Source: Polytrichum commune
Lineage: Eukaryota > Streptophyta > Polytrichopsida > Polytrichales > Polytrichaceae
Assembly: GCA_950295325.1 (NCBI GenBank)
Contig: OX485807.1
Location: 2,112,501 to 2,176,500, forward strand
Direction of reading: 5' to 3'
Length of the DNA: 64,000 nt
Under the pieces are notes generated by a model. The model was not told where the DNA came from. It saw only the letters and a list, made by a program, of their open reading frames with translations, and searched no databases. The position numbers were made by a program, and so were the translations under genes. Below, one piece after another: positions 11,541 to 22,676 of this stretch. How positions within the stretch are numbered: the stretch's first letter is position 1; every line of letters begins with the position of its first letter.

Positions 11541-13066
11541 AGTTCTCAAACACCAAAGTGTTGCAGCAATGAACCCTCGGGGGGTGCACCTTTCATTAAA
11601 ACCTAGAATCACGTGCGTTCACTGCATACTCTAAAAACCCCCTATGTACAAGTTATTTTTTGTGAAATGAAGTAATACACATACAATTGCAATAATAAAT
11701 ATACAAGTGACAATATGTATACACAAAAAACATCCATTCATATATAGTCATCAACATAAGTATACAAATATAATTTTGAACAATAATCAACCCCTATAAT
11801 ATGTATAACAAAATATCCTAGCTTTCATCAGCAAAGTCGTTGAAAACTTTTTCATCTCCCGGATGTAACTCATAAACATTTGATTCACCAATATATGTCA
11901 TTATAGCCAATGCAATTATTGTCTCTAAGTCTACCATCAAATGATCAGTAAGATCACATGTCCACTTGTTGTTAGCCCCTTTTTGATACCAACATAAACC
12001 AATGTCCACGTTTGATGGACGGTCCATCAAGTCAATTGGATCCCTATACTCCACCCAACGATTACAAAACTTCCTCCGCATCCAATATGAAAACTTATGA
12101 TATGTAGTATAGTAACAATACCATACAAGTACAATTATTGTATAATTTTTTAAGGCCTTCCATATATGTACGTAACTATAAATTATAACATGTATGCCAT
12201 ATGTATACGTAATACGGCAAGGTCCAAATCAATACCCCTCCTGTGCACTCACGTATACTCGTACATGTTTAGTACAGTGCACCCCCCGAGAATGAACCTA
12301 AGTCGGCAGACGCCTTCCATCCTTGAGCATCTAAGTGTTACAAATGACTAACCTCGTTGGAAGCCAATTTTGTTATATGCAACTATCCCACATGTTGGTT
12401 CAAGGACACCTACATGTGTTGCTTCCTCCTCGTGATTCATTGTGAATGAACCAATAACCAATAAAATAGTCTTTGCTTCCCCCATTTCCAATGCCCTATT
12501 TCCTTATTTATTTAAAAAGAAATCTCACATTGGGAATCCCTATCTCCACTGAAACCAATGTCGAACAAAGTTAAAGTCCTCAAGGGTGAAGTTTTATGTA
12601 TTTCAAATTAAATTTTTATAGAATTATCACAAAAGAAAAGATGTGAGGCACCATGAAATGGTCACAGTTAGAATTAAGTAAAAAATTGAAATCTAGATTT
12701 AACATCTTCAAACAGTCATGAAATATCATCTGGATTATTGTAAATCTCATTGAGTAACTTGCCGTGATTGGTTAAAATTACATATAGTATATTATGGTGG
12801 GGACTTTTTTGATCGTGAAGCGATCACATTGTCAAAATGTCCTATGGGATGTGAACAATTCATGAGGTGTACTAGAGGTTAAGCATTCATGAAAGTTTAT
12901 AACCGGGCCAAGCTCTTGGAGGTGATGAGCAATGTCAATGGGTATGTCACCAAAAAATGCTTAACCTGCATTTTGCAAGAGTCAATCAATTTCAATTGAT
13001 TCTCAATTGAAATTATTGGTTGTTATTTTTTTAAATTAGTATTTTTCCTAAATCAATGAGTGGGGA
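11541..13066. other. Gene-free AT-rich stretch
   Basis: Only short chance frames; nothing recognisable. Confidence 0.3.
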
Positions 13067-13418
13067 GAACCGACCGCTAGTTATAGTATAACCAGTTGAA
13101 GTACAAGATTTTAGTAAAGTAACTCCAAGCATATGAGTCCTAGACAATTGACCTACGATACTGTAAACTTGTCCTATGTAATTAGAAAATTTGTTAATCT
13201 AACATGGTGATAGATTTGCATTTTTTTTCATCGACATGGGACAATTGCATAGGACTCGTATGCTAGTATCGAATTACCGATCATTGTAGAGGAATCTATG
13301 GCATATACCTCAAATTAGTAAACAAAACGATAGATCACGACATGTAACCGATTGGACTTGGAAACAATAGGATTTTGATTGATTATACCCAAAAATCTGC
13401 CCGGACACTATTTCGATT
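13067..13418 (+). repeat. ACCGGTT-type repeat, copy 2, interrupted by a small MITE
   Basis: The left part (GGGGAGAACCGACCGCTAGT) and right part (ACCGATCAT, AGAGGAATCTATGG, CCCAAAAATCTGCCCGG) match the repeat seen at 36950. They are separated by a separate inverted-repeat insert at about 13128-13264, so this is a nested insertion. Confidence 0.6.
13128..13264. mobile_element. 137 bp inverted-repeat MITE nested in ACCGGTT copy 2
   Basis: The left end AGCATATGAGTCCTAGACAA is matched in reverse complement at the right end (CAATTGCATAGGACTCGTAT), with a few mismatches. The interior is AT-rich and non-coding. Confidence 0.6.
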
Positions 13419-13651
13419 ATCCCACTTCTCCTTGGATATTAAACATGTGATTTGTCGAGATAATTGGCAAATCCAAATCTAGGCCGTAGCCATTTTATGG
13501 GCACTATTTATAGCTCGTGAACTTGGTGGCAGCTATAACTGTAGCTAAGTTACATAGGTTGAATAGCATCCACCACACACTAAAGCAAGCAATATATGTG
13601 TGTAAATTAGCAATATGTGTGCAATCAGCTCTGAAACTTGTTGCTGAGTAA

Positions 13652-14150
13652 GGGCCACTTGTCACACGAGACTGAGAGCCCGTGACCATTACACTTCAAG
13701 CACTCTCATTGGTGGAAAAGGCGGAGCCGGTCCAAGTTCGCTTCACACTACACTTGAGAGACCAACGGAGTATGTGAGTGCAAGATGGATGTAAAGTCTA
13801 CATGGATTCCTACATGGCATCAAATGGATCATGTTTCATGGTCACTTGGACTATTCTCAAAAACCACCTCTTGGAGGTAGGCCTAACACAAAACTGGGAG
13901 ACCATGGCACTCCGAACACTCACAACCGTTGGTTTATTCTACTGTATCATGTGCGAGGACCCGCTTGAGTAGACATTCGTTGAAATAGCATTTGGTTGAG
14001 AGCCCGGTCACATAGGCCTTCACACTACACTTGAGAACCCGTGGCCACACTACATGATTTTGGAGGTGTGTTGGCACGGCCTTTGGACACGTTCTTTTGG
14101 GCTCTCACAGTTTCATGGTCATGGCTCTCGGCTCATGTGTGAAGTGGCCT
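13652..14150. mobile_element. Tourist-like MITE family T1, copy A
   Basis: About 499 bp with terminal inverted repeats beginning GGGCCACTT and continuing GAGACTGAGAGCCCGTGACC on the left. The right end reads GGTCATGGCTCTCGG, then GTGTGAAGTGGCCT. TAA flanks both ends (13649-13651 and 14151-14153), as expected for PIF/Harbinger-type elements. Three relatives lie at 34947, 38092 and 52346. Confidence 0.8.
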
Positions 14151-14154
14151 TAAA

Positions 14155-14487
14155 TTAACCCGAAAGAGTCCCACTTGCACGTTCCTGCTTTTTTTTTATT
14201 ACTTTATCATCTGACAGTGACTCGTTCTTGAGGTTCAAAGATAAGTATAAACAAATGAGCATGACAACAAAAGCATTGCGGACCAACTGCGCGGGCGGCT
14301 GCACAGTGAATTCAAAGTTCACCACCGCTTTGGTTTTCAAGTTACCAACTGTTGCTGGTGCTGCAAAAAGAAAATTAGCAGCAGCAGCGGCAAGTGTGGT
14401 CCGGATCAGTGATCGGGGAGATTGTTTGGGCATAATCGGTTGAGGAGATCCAAGTGTTTGCAAGTCCGACCGGTTACAGGTTGACAT
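14155..14487 (-). other. Unassigned 110-codon frame, possibly a captured gene fragment
   Basis: The frame is open from 14487 to a stop at 14155. Its first ~26 codons lie in an ACCGGTT repeat copy, so only the rest could be of genic origin. That part contains an Ala-rich stretch (TTLAAAAANFLFAAP), then VVNFEFTVQPPAQL and a hydrophobic segment AFVVMLICLYLSLNL followed by a Lys-rich tail. It is GC-richer than its surroundings. I do not recognise a family, and it may be a chance frame. Confidence 0.25.
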
Positions 14488-14640
14488 CCTTCGGTTTTCC
14501 TGTATGAAATTGGGGTATATTCTTCTATAAATTCCTCCTAAAAATGATCGGTAAATTTCCTGCAGTCTTGAACTTCAATCGGTTACTTCTCAAATTCAAC
14601 CGGTTCATGTGTAACTAACTGCCGGTTCTATCTCCCCGAT
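14408..14640 (-). repeat. ACCGGTT-type repeat, copy 3 (reverse)
   Basis: Reverse copy with landmarks GATCGGGGAGATT, TTTGGGCATAATCGGTT, CGACCGGTTACA, AAATGATCGGTAAATTTCCT and TTCAACCGGTTCATGTGTAA. It faces copy 4 (15020-15226) across a GC-richer 380 bp interval. Confidence 0.75.
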
Positions 14641-15019
14641 CATAGGTCCGGATTCGAGAAGCATTGGATGCTCCCGGGTGGGGTGGGGTGGGGTGGGGTG
14701 CGTAAGAAGTACTTTGGCGGATCTGCTTGGCAGCACTTTCTCAGTGCGGGCGATCGATGCTGCCGTCCTCTTTTTCAGGCCCTGCGGGGGCCAAATTAGG
14801 AGCCTAGGCTTGCTCACGTAGGTCAAACCCAGAGAATAAGGGAACACCAATTTAATGCGGTGTCCTTTGGGAGACGAAATTAATGCACAGGGAATGATGC
14901 TGCCTCGCTGGCTGGCTGGCTGGCTGCTCACGGCCCTTTTGTGGGCGCTGTGGAATTGTGCCAATGCTGGGCAGGTTGATGAGTGCTTTCTGTGCAATGA
15001 ACGGGAAGACCTGCCCCCG
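14641..15019. other. GC-richer segment held between inverted ACCGGTT copies, with a (GGGGT)n run
   Basis: Flanked by copy 3 (reverse) and copy 4 (forward). A G-rich run of GGGGT units at 14676-14700 could form a quadruplex, and a CTGGCTGGCTGGCTGG run lies near 14912. The minus strand is open from 14997 to 14605, but the predicted protein has no recognisable feature. The segment may be sequence captured by a fold-back element. Confidence 0.4.
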
Positions 15020-15226
15020 CTCAGTTACAGATGAACCGGTTGAGTTTGAGCAACAAACAGTTGAAGTTCGAGACTTCAGGAGAACTGCTGAGTCGTTTGA
15101 GAGGAATCTATGGAATATACCTCAAATCAATAAAGGAGAACCAAAAGGTGTCAACATGCAACCGGTTGGACTTGGAAACACTAGGGTTTTGATCGCTTAT
15201 GCCCAAAAACCTCCTCGGACACTGGT
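15020..15226 (+). repeat. ACCGGTT-type repeat, copy 4 (forward)
   Basis: Forward copy: ACAGATGAACCGGTTGAGTT, then GAAGTTCGAGACTTCAGGAG, GAGGAATCTATGGAATATAC, CATGCAACCGGTTGGACTTG and TATGCCCAAAAACCTCC, with a C-rich end. Confidence 0.8.
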
Positions 15227-15299
15227 TTTCTTTTGTAGGGTTTGGGATGCAATGGATTCTTGTCTCTTGATTTGCAAACTTGGGAGTTTAGTTTGGAGT

Positions 15300-15522
15300 A
15301 AATGGGGACGAAAGCAATGTCCGGGGAGATTTTTGGGTCCATATCCAACCGGTTATATGATGACATCTTCTGGGTTTTTTTAATTAAATTGGGGTATATT
15401 CTATAAATTCTTGAAAATGTTCAGTAATTTTCCTGAAGTCTTCAACTTTAACCGGTTATGTCTCAAATTCAGCCAGTTCATCTGTAAGTAATCGGTCGGT
15501 TCTCCCCATTCGTCAAACTAAA
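15300..15522 (-). repeat. ACCGGTT-type repeat, copy 5 (reverse)
   Basis: Reverse copy, inverted relative to copy 4. Landmarks are TGTCCGGGGAGATTTTTGGG, CAACCGGTTATA, TTCTATAAATTCTTGAAAAT and TTAACCGGTTATGTCTCAAA, ending in CGGTTCTCCCC. Confidence 0.8.
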
Positions 15523-15859
15523 GGTAAGCTTATGTAGCCCTATTGTGGGCACTTCCAACTTCACTTATAATTATGACCGTTGGATGGGCTCATGAATTAT
15601 CTCATCTGATTAGCAATTCTGAACCATGAAGATTATAATTCCAAGTTACAAAAATGGAGTTGAGATATAAAACTATATGAGTCCATTATAAACTTCTCTA
15701 TCTTGTTAACGATCACATGATAAGTCCTCCCAATTAATCATGTTCATTTTTTGAACCTAGAATGGGTTATGTCTTTTGGGCAGATATCCAACCTCATCGT
15801 AGCACACATCTTGTTAGTCTCCATTCTTATAAACTACAAACTTTGCCATAATCAATTTA

Positions 15860-16759
15860 GGGTGAGTTTCCATGTAGGCCTGCCCACCATATTGTAGTGG
15901 GAACAAGGACAAACTCGCTCAAATGTAGATGGAATATGATGGGGTAGGGTTCGTATGTGCCAAGTAGCTACACTAAATATGTTATTTAGTGTCACCATTT
16001 CTAATTGTCTTGCTCAATACTAATTGTAAATTACGGTGTAGTGTCACCAACACTAATGTTAACCCAACATTATTTGTCATTCCTTGTAAATTTTTTGGGG
16101 ATTATAGATTTACAGTGTGCAATTACTGTCACTTGCCAAGCAATTTTTCATTCAAATTTCAATCATCCATGACAATATTTCATCACAAGTTGCTGACAAG
16201 AGAAGGTAGGTTGTTTGCCATTGGATGAACTCATCCATCATCCATGACAATATTTGTTCACTTACTCATAACAAGTGTCATCTGAAAAGTTACCATAGTG
16301 ACATAAAATACCATATGACACTAAATATCATATTTAGGATGAGTTTCCATATAGGCCACTTGTCCACTACATTCTAGATAATATTTGGTTGGAGGTGTTC
16401 GCATGAACTTAAGCACAAGTTGCCATCCAACCACATTCTCACATTTCGCTAAAATGTGGAGGGCTATGGACACATGTCGCTAGACTTACATGCACCCACT
16501 AAAGAATCTTTAACCTACAAGTGCCCATCACCAAAAGATTAAGACCAATTGAAGACTCAAGAGAACCAATGTTGGTCTAGAACTCCATCCTTGGTAACCG
16601 GAAGGAAGAGGTCAGTAGGTGAGCCCGGATTTGAGAAGATGGGAGTAGCTATTTGGCACATATGAATCCCACCCCACCAGATTCCCTCTACATTTGGCCG
16701 GGTTTGTCCTTATTCACACTAGAATATGGTGGGCGAGCAACCTACATGGGAACTCGCCC
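15860..16759. mobile_element. Tourist-like element with ~110 bp terminal inverted repeats and TTA target duplication
   Basis: The left arm (15860 to about 15971) begins GGGTGAGTTTCCATGTAGG and runs through ACAAGGACAAACTCG to TGCCAAGTAGCTAC. The right arm (about 16645-16759) is its diverged reverse complement. TTA occurs at both edges (15857-15859 and 16760-16762). The interior holds a repeat related to 48190-48580. The right arm lies inside the loop of the next inverted repeat (16337-17486), so the two structures are interleaved. Confidence 0.7.
15975..16340. repeat. TTAGTGTCAC / CACTAAATAT repeat, copy 1
   Basis: Related to 48190-48580. Both contain TTGTCTTGCTCAATACTAAT, TTATTTGTCATTCCTTGTAA, GAAAAGTTACCA and ATGACACTAAA in the same order. 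The ends resemble the palindromic ACACTAAATATNNTATTTAG seen at 36029-36315. Confidence 0.6.
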
Positions 16760-17486
16760 TTAGTGTACTCTCATCTTCTAAAATATGGGCCCACCTACTA
16801 ACCTCCTTCTTTAGGTTACCAAGGATGAAGTCCTAGACCAATGGTCTTCAAATCCTTCGACGACCAACACTTATAAGTTAAAAAATTCTTTAGTGAGCTC
16901 ATGAAAATCTAGCAGCTCATGTCCATAACTCTCCATATTCTAGTAGACCACCATAATGGTTGGTTGGTTGGTTGGTGGCTTGTGCTTATCTACATGAGAA
17001 AACCTCCAACCCACTATCATTTAGAATCTAGTGGCCCGGGGAGTGCACTTAAAGCTAAGATTAGGAATACACGTGAGTGCGTTTTAATGGCATACCCCCT
17101 ACAATACTTGGCCTTAAAATAGTTTTTAAATTAAGAAATTTTAAGTGCCAAATCATTACATATATATCTATCACTTGGTATAAATTTCAGGACGAAAAGT
17201 TTTTTAAATTTATTTTTTAATAAAATGATAGAAGTTTGAACTAAAATGCGTTGTTTTTTGCTTCAAAAATAAATTTAAAAATATTTACAATTGATTATTT
17301 TTTGAAATTTATACAACAAGAACTCTAGATTGTGTTTAACAACTTCATATATTGTTTACAATTTTTAGATGATTTTTTAGTACATACATAGGGGGGTCAA
17401 AAGTACGCACTCACGTGATTCCTAGTCTTAACTTTAAGTGCACTCCCCGAGTCTAGTGGACGAGCGGCCTACATGGAAACTCACCC
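16337..17486. mobile_element. Long fold-back element with ~300 bp arms, interrupted by a hAT-like MITE
   Basis: The left arm 16337-16650 (GGATGAGTTTCCATATAGGC, later GGTCTAGAACTCCATCCTTG) is complemented by 16762-17026 plus 17460-17486. The right arm is split by the MITE at 17035-17451. TTA precedes the left end, and the right end is followed by TTG. The first ~20 bases of the ends match those of the 15860 element, so the two are related. No coding capacity. Confidence 0.65.
17035..17451. mobile_element. hAT-like MITE, 417 bp, perfect 8 bp target duplication
   Basis: TCTAGTGG flanks both sides (17027-17034 and 17452-17459). The ends are CCCGGGGAGTGCACTT on the left and CTCGGGGAGTGCACTT in reverse complement on the right, and similarity continues for about 50 bp (AAAG(C/T)TAAGA(T/C)TAGGAAT, CACGTGAGTGCGT). 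The interior is AT-rich and non-coding. The 8 bp duplication is the hAT signature. Confidence 0.85.
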
Positions 17487-19615
17487 TTGGTAAATATTAG
17501 TATCCAGTAGAGAAGATCAATTACATAAGACCCAAATACTTTTAGAATTTCTGAATGATGTTTGACTTGATGTAATTCCTACTCATCATCAGTTGCAAGA
17601 AAGCATGGAACGGAAACATGCACAGTACAATGATGTGCATTATTTCACAGCGGATGGATTCACCAGGCTCATGAGTTTGTGACAGTGGAGAGGGATAGTG
17701 TGACTGTACTCAATGAAAGCAGCTGCCTGCTTTGGCCGTGCCAAATCTGAGCAGGCTGGTACTAATTCCATACTATGAAGTTGCAACGTGGAGTGGTCAA
17801 GGTGGCAACCAAACCAGCTCATGTTTTTTGCGTTTTAGAAACGAAGCTGAAATGGCTAATGGAGAGCTAAGGTAGGTGTGTGTGTGTGTTTTTTTAACAT
17901 ATTTCTGTCTGCATCCACTTCTCATATGATATGAAACACAAAATTACCTAGTACGAGATGATTAGCAAATGCAAATCGCACATGTAGTTATTTGTGTCAT
18001 CATTTTTGGAGCTCATATGAATATCTTGTTCAATATCAAAGTGCATGTTCTCGTGTTCATCAAGTGGTTATGTAGGTCACCCCAATTTATGTTGAGTTTA
18101 GAATAGTTAGCATATTTGGAGCTTGTAGTCCAATCTCTGTTAAACAAATGTATTTTTGGTGTCCGTTCCTAGATCCGCACCTAACACTCAAATCTGCACC
18201 TATATACCACTCAAATCTAGGTGTTTGATTTAGTTCATTGTTTGATTAAGGTCCATCTACCTTATGCGTTGAGGTGGATGGGTGACAGAGGAGTTAGGGT
18301 TGGGGGTACCACCCAGTCATTGCCAATCGCTATATTTAGCTGTTTCACCGAGCATGATCAAATTTGGATGAAAATAGGGGTTGGGTTTTCACAACTAGTA
18401 GAAACCCTACCACCCTTGTCTGTCTGGGCGGTAAATCTTTGATGACAAGCAATGAATGTGTAAACATCAGGTGGCACCATGTGAACGTCGGGTGAGCTCC
18501 ACATGCACCCATTTGTTTATAAACAAGTCATCTTCATGGCAACTAAAATTGATTTGGTGCAATTAGGTTATATTACACCCGGTTATTTTGGACAAATTTT
18601 AAACACTTTTGTTGATTTCCAAGTTCCAACCTCAAGAACATGCAACTACACATGACTTTCATGAAAGTGAATGGAATGTGCATTGCTATTTTGATTGCAA
18701 TTAATAGGCTTGACTCGGTTACTCATTTTAAATGGACACCTATATTTGATTGGTGTGTGGTTAGGTGTGATCTCAAAATGGACACCAAAAGAACATGTGT
18801 TTAAAAGAGATTAGACTACATGATCAAAAAAATCCAACCATTTTAACTTCATTAGTCAACATATTTGGGGGGACTTGTATGATCATTTAGTGAGACAGAA
18901 AATCTTCGCTTTGTTAATAAAAAGGATACTCATATGACCTCCAAAAGCTATGAGGTAAATGGGTATGCAAATGATTTGGAATGGCTACTCATCTTGCACT
19001 AACTTGAATTCCGTGTATCATAACCTGGGAGAAATGGGAGCAGAGCTCAAAGTGTTTGTTAAAAAACTGCTTACCTTACTGCACCTTCTGAACTCTGGCC
19101 TAGAATGGATAGCTTGCATGACAATCTTAATCTGCATTTTAGAAGGCATGTATTCACTACATTATAAAATTAACTTTACATTTGAGGTATTTGCATTGTA
19201 ATTTTGTTATGAATTTGGGCAACTAGTGCGTTAGTGACATTTGGAATGTGGGAATTTGCTAGGTAACATTTCCATTATTACGAATTTATTTTGGTGTCCT
19301 CTCATGTCCGAGATGACCCTAAACTACCGGTGATAGTGGAGAGGTACCCAGTTCCAAATGGAGTGGCTGGCAATTCGATTCATGTTGTGAAATCTTCTCT
19401 CTACTGGACGGAAAAAATTAACTGGGAAGGTAGGAAGCCAAGAGCCCACCCACCGCAAGGTAGGCATCAAATCCCACCCTACACCAAGAAGATGCTTGAG
19501 CAGGGTAGGGTCAACAGTCTCAAATTCATGTCGGGTTGCATGACGTTGGTTATTTATTTATTCAGATTCCTCTTAGGGGTTACACTAATGCATTTTTATT
19601 TATCAAGATGTAGCC
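17460..19615. other. Gene-free stretch with two R2 repeat copies
   Basis: 17900-18230 is a reverse copy and 18720-18960 a forward copy of the R2 family first noted at 7510-7800, so the pair could be arms of one fold-back. Short chance frames only. Confidence 0.4.
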
Positions 19616-19761
19616 AATGGTGGGCTCTATAAGCCTTGTAGATAGTAGGCCCGACCATTGGATTGGTCATGTCATCTTTTCAAAAAAAGAAAAAATCAAT
19701 TGGGTGGGAAAATTTGTAGGGTTTGTAACACATTGGACTTAGGATTGTGTGGCTCTAAAAT
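19616..19761 (+). repeat. 5' flank of the tRNA-pair repeat, copy 1
   Basis: TATAAGCCTTGTAGATAGTA, then GGTCATGTCATCTTTTCA and GTAACACATTGGACTTAGG, matches the sequence ahead of the tRNA pair at 25470-25589 and 55555-55720. Confidence 0.75.
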
Positions 19762-19788
19762 TCCATAACAGTCTACATGGTTAGGATA
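19762..19788 (+). pseudogene. tRNA-Glu-like, 5' part (split by insertion)
   Basis: TCCATAACAGTCTACATGG followed by TTAGGATA is the acceptor strand, D arm and A box of a tRNA-Glu-like sequence. Its remainder is at 22619-22664. Joined, the two parts are 73 nt. The 7 bp acceptor stem still pairs across the insertion (TCCATAA with TTGTGGA, one G-U pair). Confidence 0.8.
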
Positions 19789-22618
19789 TAAGGCAGAGGG
19801 TGCTAAAACCAACACCCCATCCAAACCAACACCTATAAATGCCTCCTAATTGCCAACACTCTACAACCTTGAACTGTACCAGACGGTGTATGAGTGTCTG
19901 GGCCCACGAAGTAACGGTTTTAGGTGCCATTAGTGGTGCCACCTCATAGCGGCCTCCACTACCTTCATGTAGGGTAAGCAACGGGCTCCACTCTATCTCG
20001 GGTTGGTTCAAGGTGGGATTAGGGTGGCTTGTCAATGCCACAAAGCACAAAAAGGGTCATTTCTCGGGATGCAAGGGGTCCGGTTCCCGGGATGCAAGGT
20101 CATGGTTTTGCAAGCAAACAGGGTGGGATCATGGAGGTAGCTGTGTGGCTTTGTGTACCATTACTACTTGGACTTTGATGTAGTTTGGGTCTGGTACCTA
20201 ACTATATTGTGTTGGTTCTAGGCAATGAAGGTGGGGATCCTCATCATATACAAGGTTGCCATACACGGGGCCTATGGATTGCTTTAAGGAAGCTAATAGT
20301 TTTGACTTTGAATATTCATCAAATATTCAATTGAGACCAAAAATATTTTTTCTTTCTTGATACCTATGTTTAGCCCAAAGGCTAATATTCATATATATTC
20401 ATATATATTCATATATATTCATATATATTCATATATATTCATATATTCATATATATTCATATATTCATATATATTCATATATTCATATATATTCATATAT
20501 ATTCATATATTCATATATATTCATATATTCATATATATTCATATATTCATATATATTCATATATTCATATATATTCATATATTCATATATATTCATATAT
20601 TCATATATATTCATATATTCATATATTCATATATATTCATATATATTCATATATATTCATATATATTCATATATTCATATATTCATATATATTCATATAT
20701 TCATATATTCATATATATTCATATATTCATATATTCATATATATTCATATATTCATATATTCATATATATTCATATATTCATATATTCATATATATTCAT
20801 ATATTCATATATTCATATATATTCATATATTCATATATTCATATATATTCATATATTCATATATTCATATATATTCATATATTCATATATTCATATATAT
20901 TCATATATTCATATATTCATATATATTCATATATTCATATATATTCATATATTCATATATATTCATATATTCATATATATTCATATATTCATATATATTC
21001 ATATATTCATATATTCATATATATTCATATATTCATATATTCATATATATTCATATATTCATATATATTCATATATTCATATATATTCATATATTCATAT
21101 ATTCATATATATTCATATATTCATATATTCATATATATTCATATATTCATATATATTCATATATTCATATATTCATATATATTCATATATTCATATATAT
21201 TCATATATTCATATATTCATATATATTCATATATTCATATATTCATATATATTCATATATTCATATATTCATATATATTCATATATTCATATATTCATAT
21301 ATATTCATATATTCATATATATTCATATATTCATATATATTCATATATTCATATATATTCATATATTCATATATATTCATATATTCATATATATTCATAT
21401 ATTCATATATATTCATATATTCATATATATTCATATATTCATATATATTCATATATTCATATATATTCATATATTCATATATATTCATATATTCATATAT
21501 ATTCATATATTCATATATATTCATATATTCATATATATTCATATATATTCATATATATTCATATATTCATATATATTCATATATATTCATATATATTCAT
21601 ATATTCATATATATTCATATATATTCATATATTTATATATATTCATATATTCATATATATTCATATATTCATATATATTCATATATTCATATATATTCAT
21701 ATATTCATATATATTCATATATTCATATATATTCATATATATTCATATATATTCATATATATTCATATATATTCATATATATTCATATATATTCATATAT
21801 ATTCATATATATTCATATATTCATATATATTCATATATTCATATATATTCATATATTCATATATATTCATATATTCATATATTCATATATATTCATATAT
21901 TCATATATTCATATATATTCATATATTCATATATATTCATATATTCATATATATTCATATATTCATATATATTCATATATTCATATATATTCATATATTC
22001 ATATATATTCATATATTCATATATATTCATATATTCATATATATTCATATATATTCATATATTCATATATATTCATATATATTCATATATATTCATATAT
22101 TCATATATATTCATATATGAATATATTCATATATATTCATATATTCATATATATTCATATATTCATATATTCATATATATTCATATATTCATATATATTC
22201 ATATATATTCATATATTCATATATATTCATATATTCATATATATTCATATATTCATATATATTCATATATTCATATATATTCATATATTCATATATATTC
22301 ATATATTCATATATATTCATATATTCATATATATTCATATATTCATATATTCATATATATTCATATATTCATATATTCATATATATTCATATATTCATAT
22401 ATTCATATATATTCATATATTCATATATTCATATATTCATATATATTCATATATTCATATATTCATATATATTCATATATTCATATATTCATATATATTC
22501 ATATATTCATATATATTCATATATTCATATATTCATATATATTCATATGTTATATCAACCACATAGCCATATGTATGTGCAATAGCTTAAAGTGTTGGTT
22601 TAAGCACCCTCTACCTGA
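19789..22618. mobile_element. 2.83 kb non-autonomous TIR element carrying a satellite array
   Basis: The left end TAAGGCAGAGGGTGCT and following AAAACCAACAC is matched by the reverse complement of the right end (TCAGGTAGAGGGTGCT, then TAAACCAACAC): 24 of 27 positions. Removing 19789-22618 restores an uninterrupted tRNA-Glu-like sequence, which fixes the insertion point. The exact ends are uncertain by a few bases. If the ends start at GG, the flanks TAA and TGA would be a mutated 3 bp target duplication of PIF/Harbinger type. If they start at T(A/C)AGG, there is no duplication. The interior has ~570 bp of unique sequence, the satellite (20385-22548) and no transposase. Confidence 0.75.
20385..22548. 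repeat. Satellite array of mixed 8 bp (ATATTCAT) and 10 bp (ATATATTCAT) units
   Basis: About 2.16 kb without interruption. It begins with a run of 10 bp units, then alternates 10+8 (18 bp period) in some blocks and 10+8+8 (26 bp period) in others. Exceptions are one C-to-T change near 21633 (ATATTTAT) and one inverted unit at about 22116-22130, where ATGAATATATTCAT forms a palindrome. The open frames across it (I, Y, S, H, F only) are artefacts of the repeat. It fills most of the TIR element at 19789-22618. Confidence 0.95.
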
Positions 22619-22664
22619 CCTGGCTTTCACCCAGGTGACCCACGTTCGTATCCCCGTTGTGGAA
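22619..22664 (+). pseudogene. tRNA-Glu-like, 3' part (anticodon UUC region onward)
   Basis: CCTGGCTTTCACCCAGG is an intact tRNA-Glu anticodon arm with loop CTTTCAC (anticodon UUC). The T arm (CACGTTCGTATCCCCG) is damaged. The 3' acceptor strand TTGTGGA and discriminator A follow. The 5' part is at 19762-19788. Confidence 0.8.
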
Positions 22665-22676
22665 TCTCTGAAAATT

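Noticed and set aside
14605-14997. 130-codon minus-strand frame
   Set aside because: It crosses a repeat boundary and a (GGGGT)n run and has no recognisable protein feature.
20385-22548. Array considered as a CRISPR-like array or centromeric satellite
   Set aside because: There are no spacers and the units are 8-10 bp. A centromeric role cannot be inferred from one 2 kb array held inside a TIR element.
20357-22566. Long open frames of 587 and 149 codons, and an 87-codon frame on the other strand
   Set aside because: They lie almost wholly in the ATATTCAT-type satellite and encode only its repeat products (I, Y, S, H, F; or M, N, I, Y, E). The repeat lacks stop codons in these frames by composition.
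19789-22618. hAT assignment of the satellite-bearing element, based on CAGAG/TAGAG ends
   Set aside because: The 8 bp on each side (ATATAAGG and CCTGACCT) do not match, so there is no hAT-type duplication. The superfamily is left open.
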